Source of the DNA: Burkholderiaceae bacterium
GTDB taxonomy: Bacteria > Pseudomonadota > Gammaproteobacteria > Burkholderiales > Burkholderiaceae_C
DNA: 6,467 nucleotides
Reading direction: 5' to 3'
Assembly: GCA_031256125.1 (NCBI GenBank)
Contig: JAIRRE010000033.1
Span: 1-6,467, forward strand
The notes below the pieces were generated by a model that saw nothing but the letters and a program-made list of their open reading frames with translations, was not told the origin of the DNA and did not search any database. Positions 6,413-6,467 of this stretch are shown here, piece after piece. The position numbers and the translations under genes are program-made. The first letter of the stretch is position 1. Every line of letters starts with the position of its first letter.

Positions 6413-6454
6413 AGTTTATGGCAGCGCTTCATGCAGTGTCTGCCTACACTGGCA
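6413..6454 (-). promoter_or_regulatory. Candidate ivd promoter with overlapping dyad
   Basis: The 145 nt upstream of ivd hold no gene. On the minus strand CAGACA (6437-6442) and TAAACT (6413-6418) stand 18 nt apart; each matches four of six bases of the sigma-70 consensus. The -35 candidate lies inside a dyad, CAGTGT (6434-6439) and ACACTG (6446-6451), a perfect 6-bp repeat around 6 nt. With one bulged G the dyad extends to TGC/GCA at 6432-6454. An operator over the -35 box would suit a regulated catabolic promoter, but no regulator is visible. Confidence 0.3.
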
Positions 6455-6467
6455 CGGCCCGAGTGGA

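Overview
The window most likely comes from the chromosome of a high-GC betaproteobacterium, probably Burkholderiales and perhaps Alcaligenaceae-like. This rests on the high GC and third-position GC of the five complete genes, on the AceK and type II beta-carbonic anhydrase sequences, and on the ivd-can-aceK gene order, which I recall from that group but could not check.

Five complete genes lie on the minus strand, so they are read from the right edge to the left. Isovaleryl-CoA dehydrogenase (ivd, 5144-6322) is followed 13 nt later by a type II beta-carbonic anhydrase (can, 4432-5130), and 15 nt after that by isocitrate dehydrogenase kinase/phosphatase (aceK, 2596-4416). The spacing suggests one transcript. 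A 212-nt gap precedes a second minus-strand pair: a PuuD-like class I glutamine amidotransferase/peptidase C26 (1496-2383) and thiamine-monophosphate kinase (thiL, 489-1472), 23 nt apart. At the left edge, on the plus strand and convergent with thiL, is the C-terminal end of a D-serine dehydratase-like (DSD1 family) PLP/zinc enzyme (1-254).

The ivd-can-aceK group makes metabolic sense as an inference. Leucine breakdown through isovaleryl-CoA leads to a bicarbonate-dependent carboxylase step, and carbonic anhydrase supplies bicarbonate. The pathway ends in acetyl-CoA and acetoacetate, and growth on these needs the glyoxylate shunt, whose entry AceK controls by phosphorylating isocitrate dehydrogenase. 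No aceA, aceB or icd is in the window.

The least ordinary stretch is about 236-492. GC falls to roughly 34% over 241-360 (hand count) and returns to about 70% by 421-480. This stretch holds two consecutive inverted repeats, a short hairpin, and a 46-codon frame predicted to encode two hydrophobic segments. That frame would have to start at a CTG overlapping the thiL stop as CTGA; a silent change in the last thiL sense codon would make it the usual ATGA. It may be a small membrane protein with a non-canonical start, or a decayed gene. I see no RNA genes, insertion sequence, CRISPR array or clear new multi-gene system; most of the window is ordinary core metabolism.
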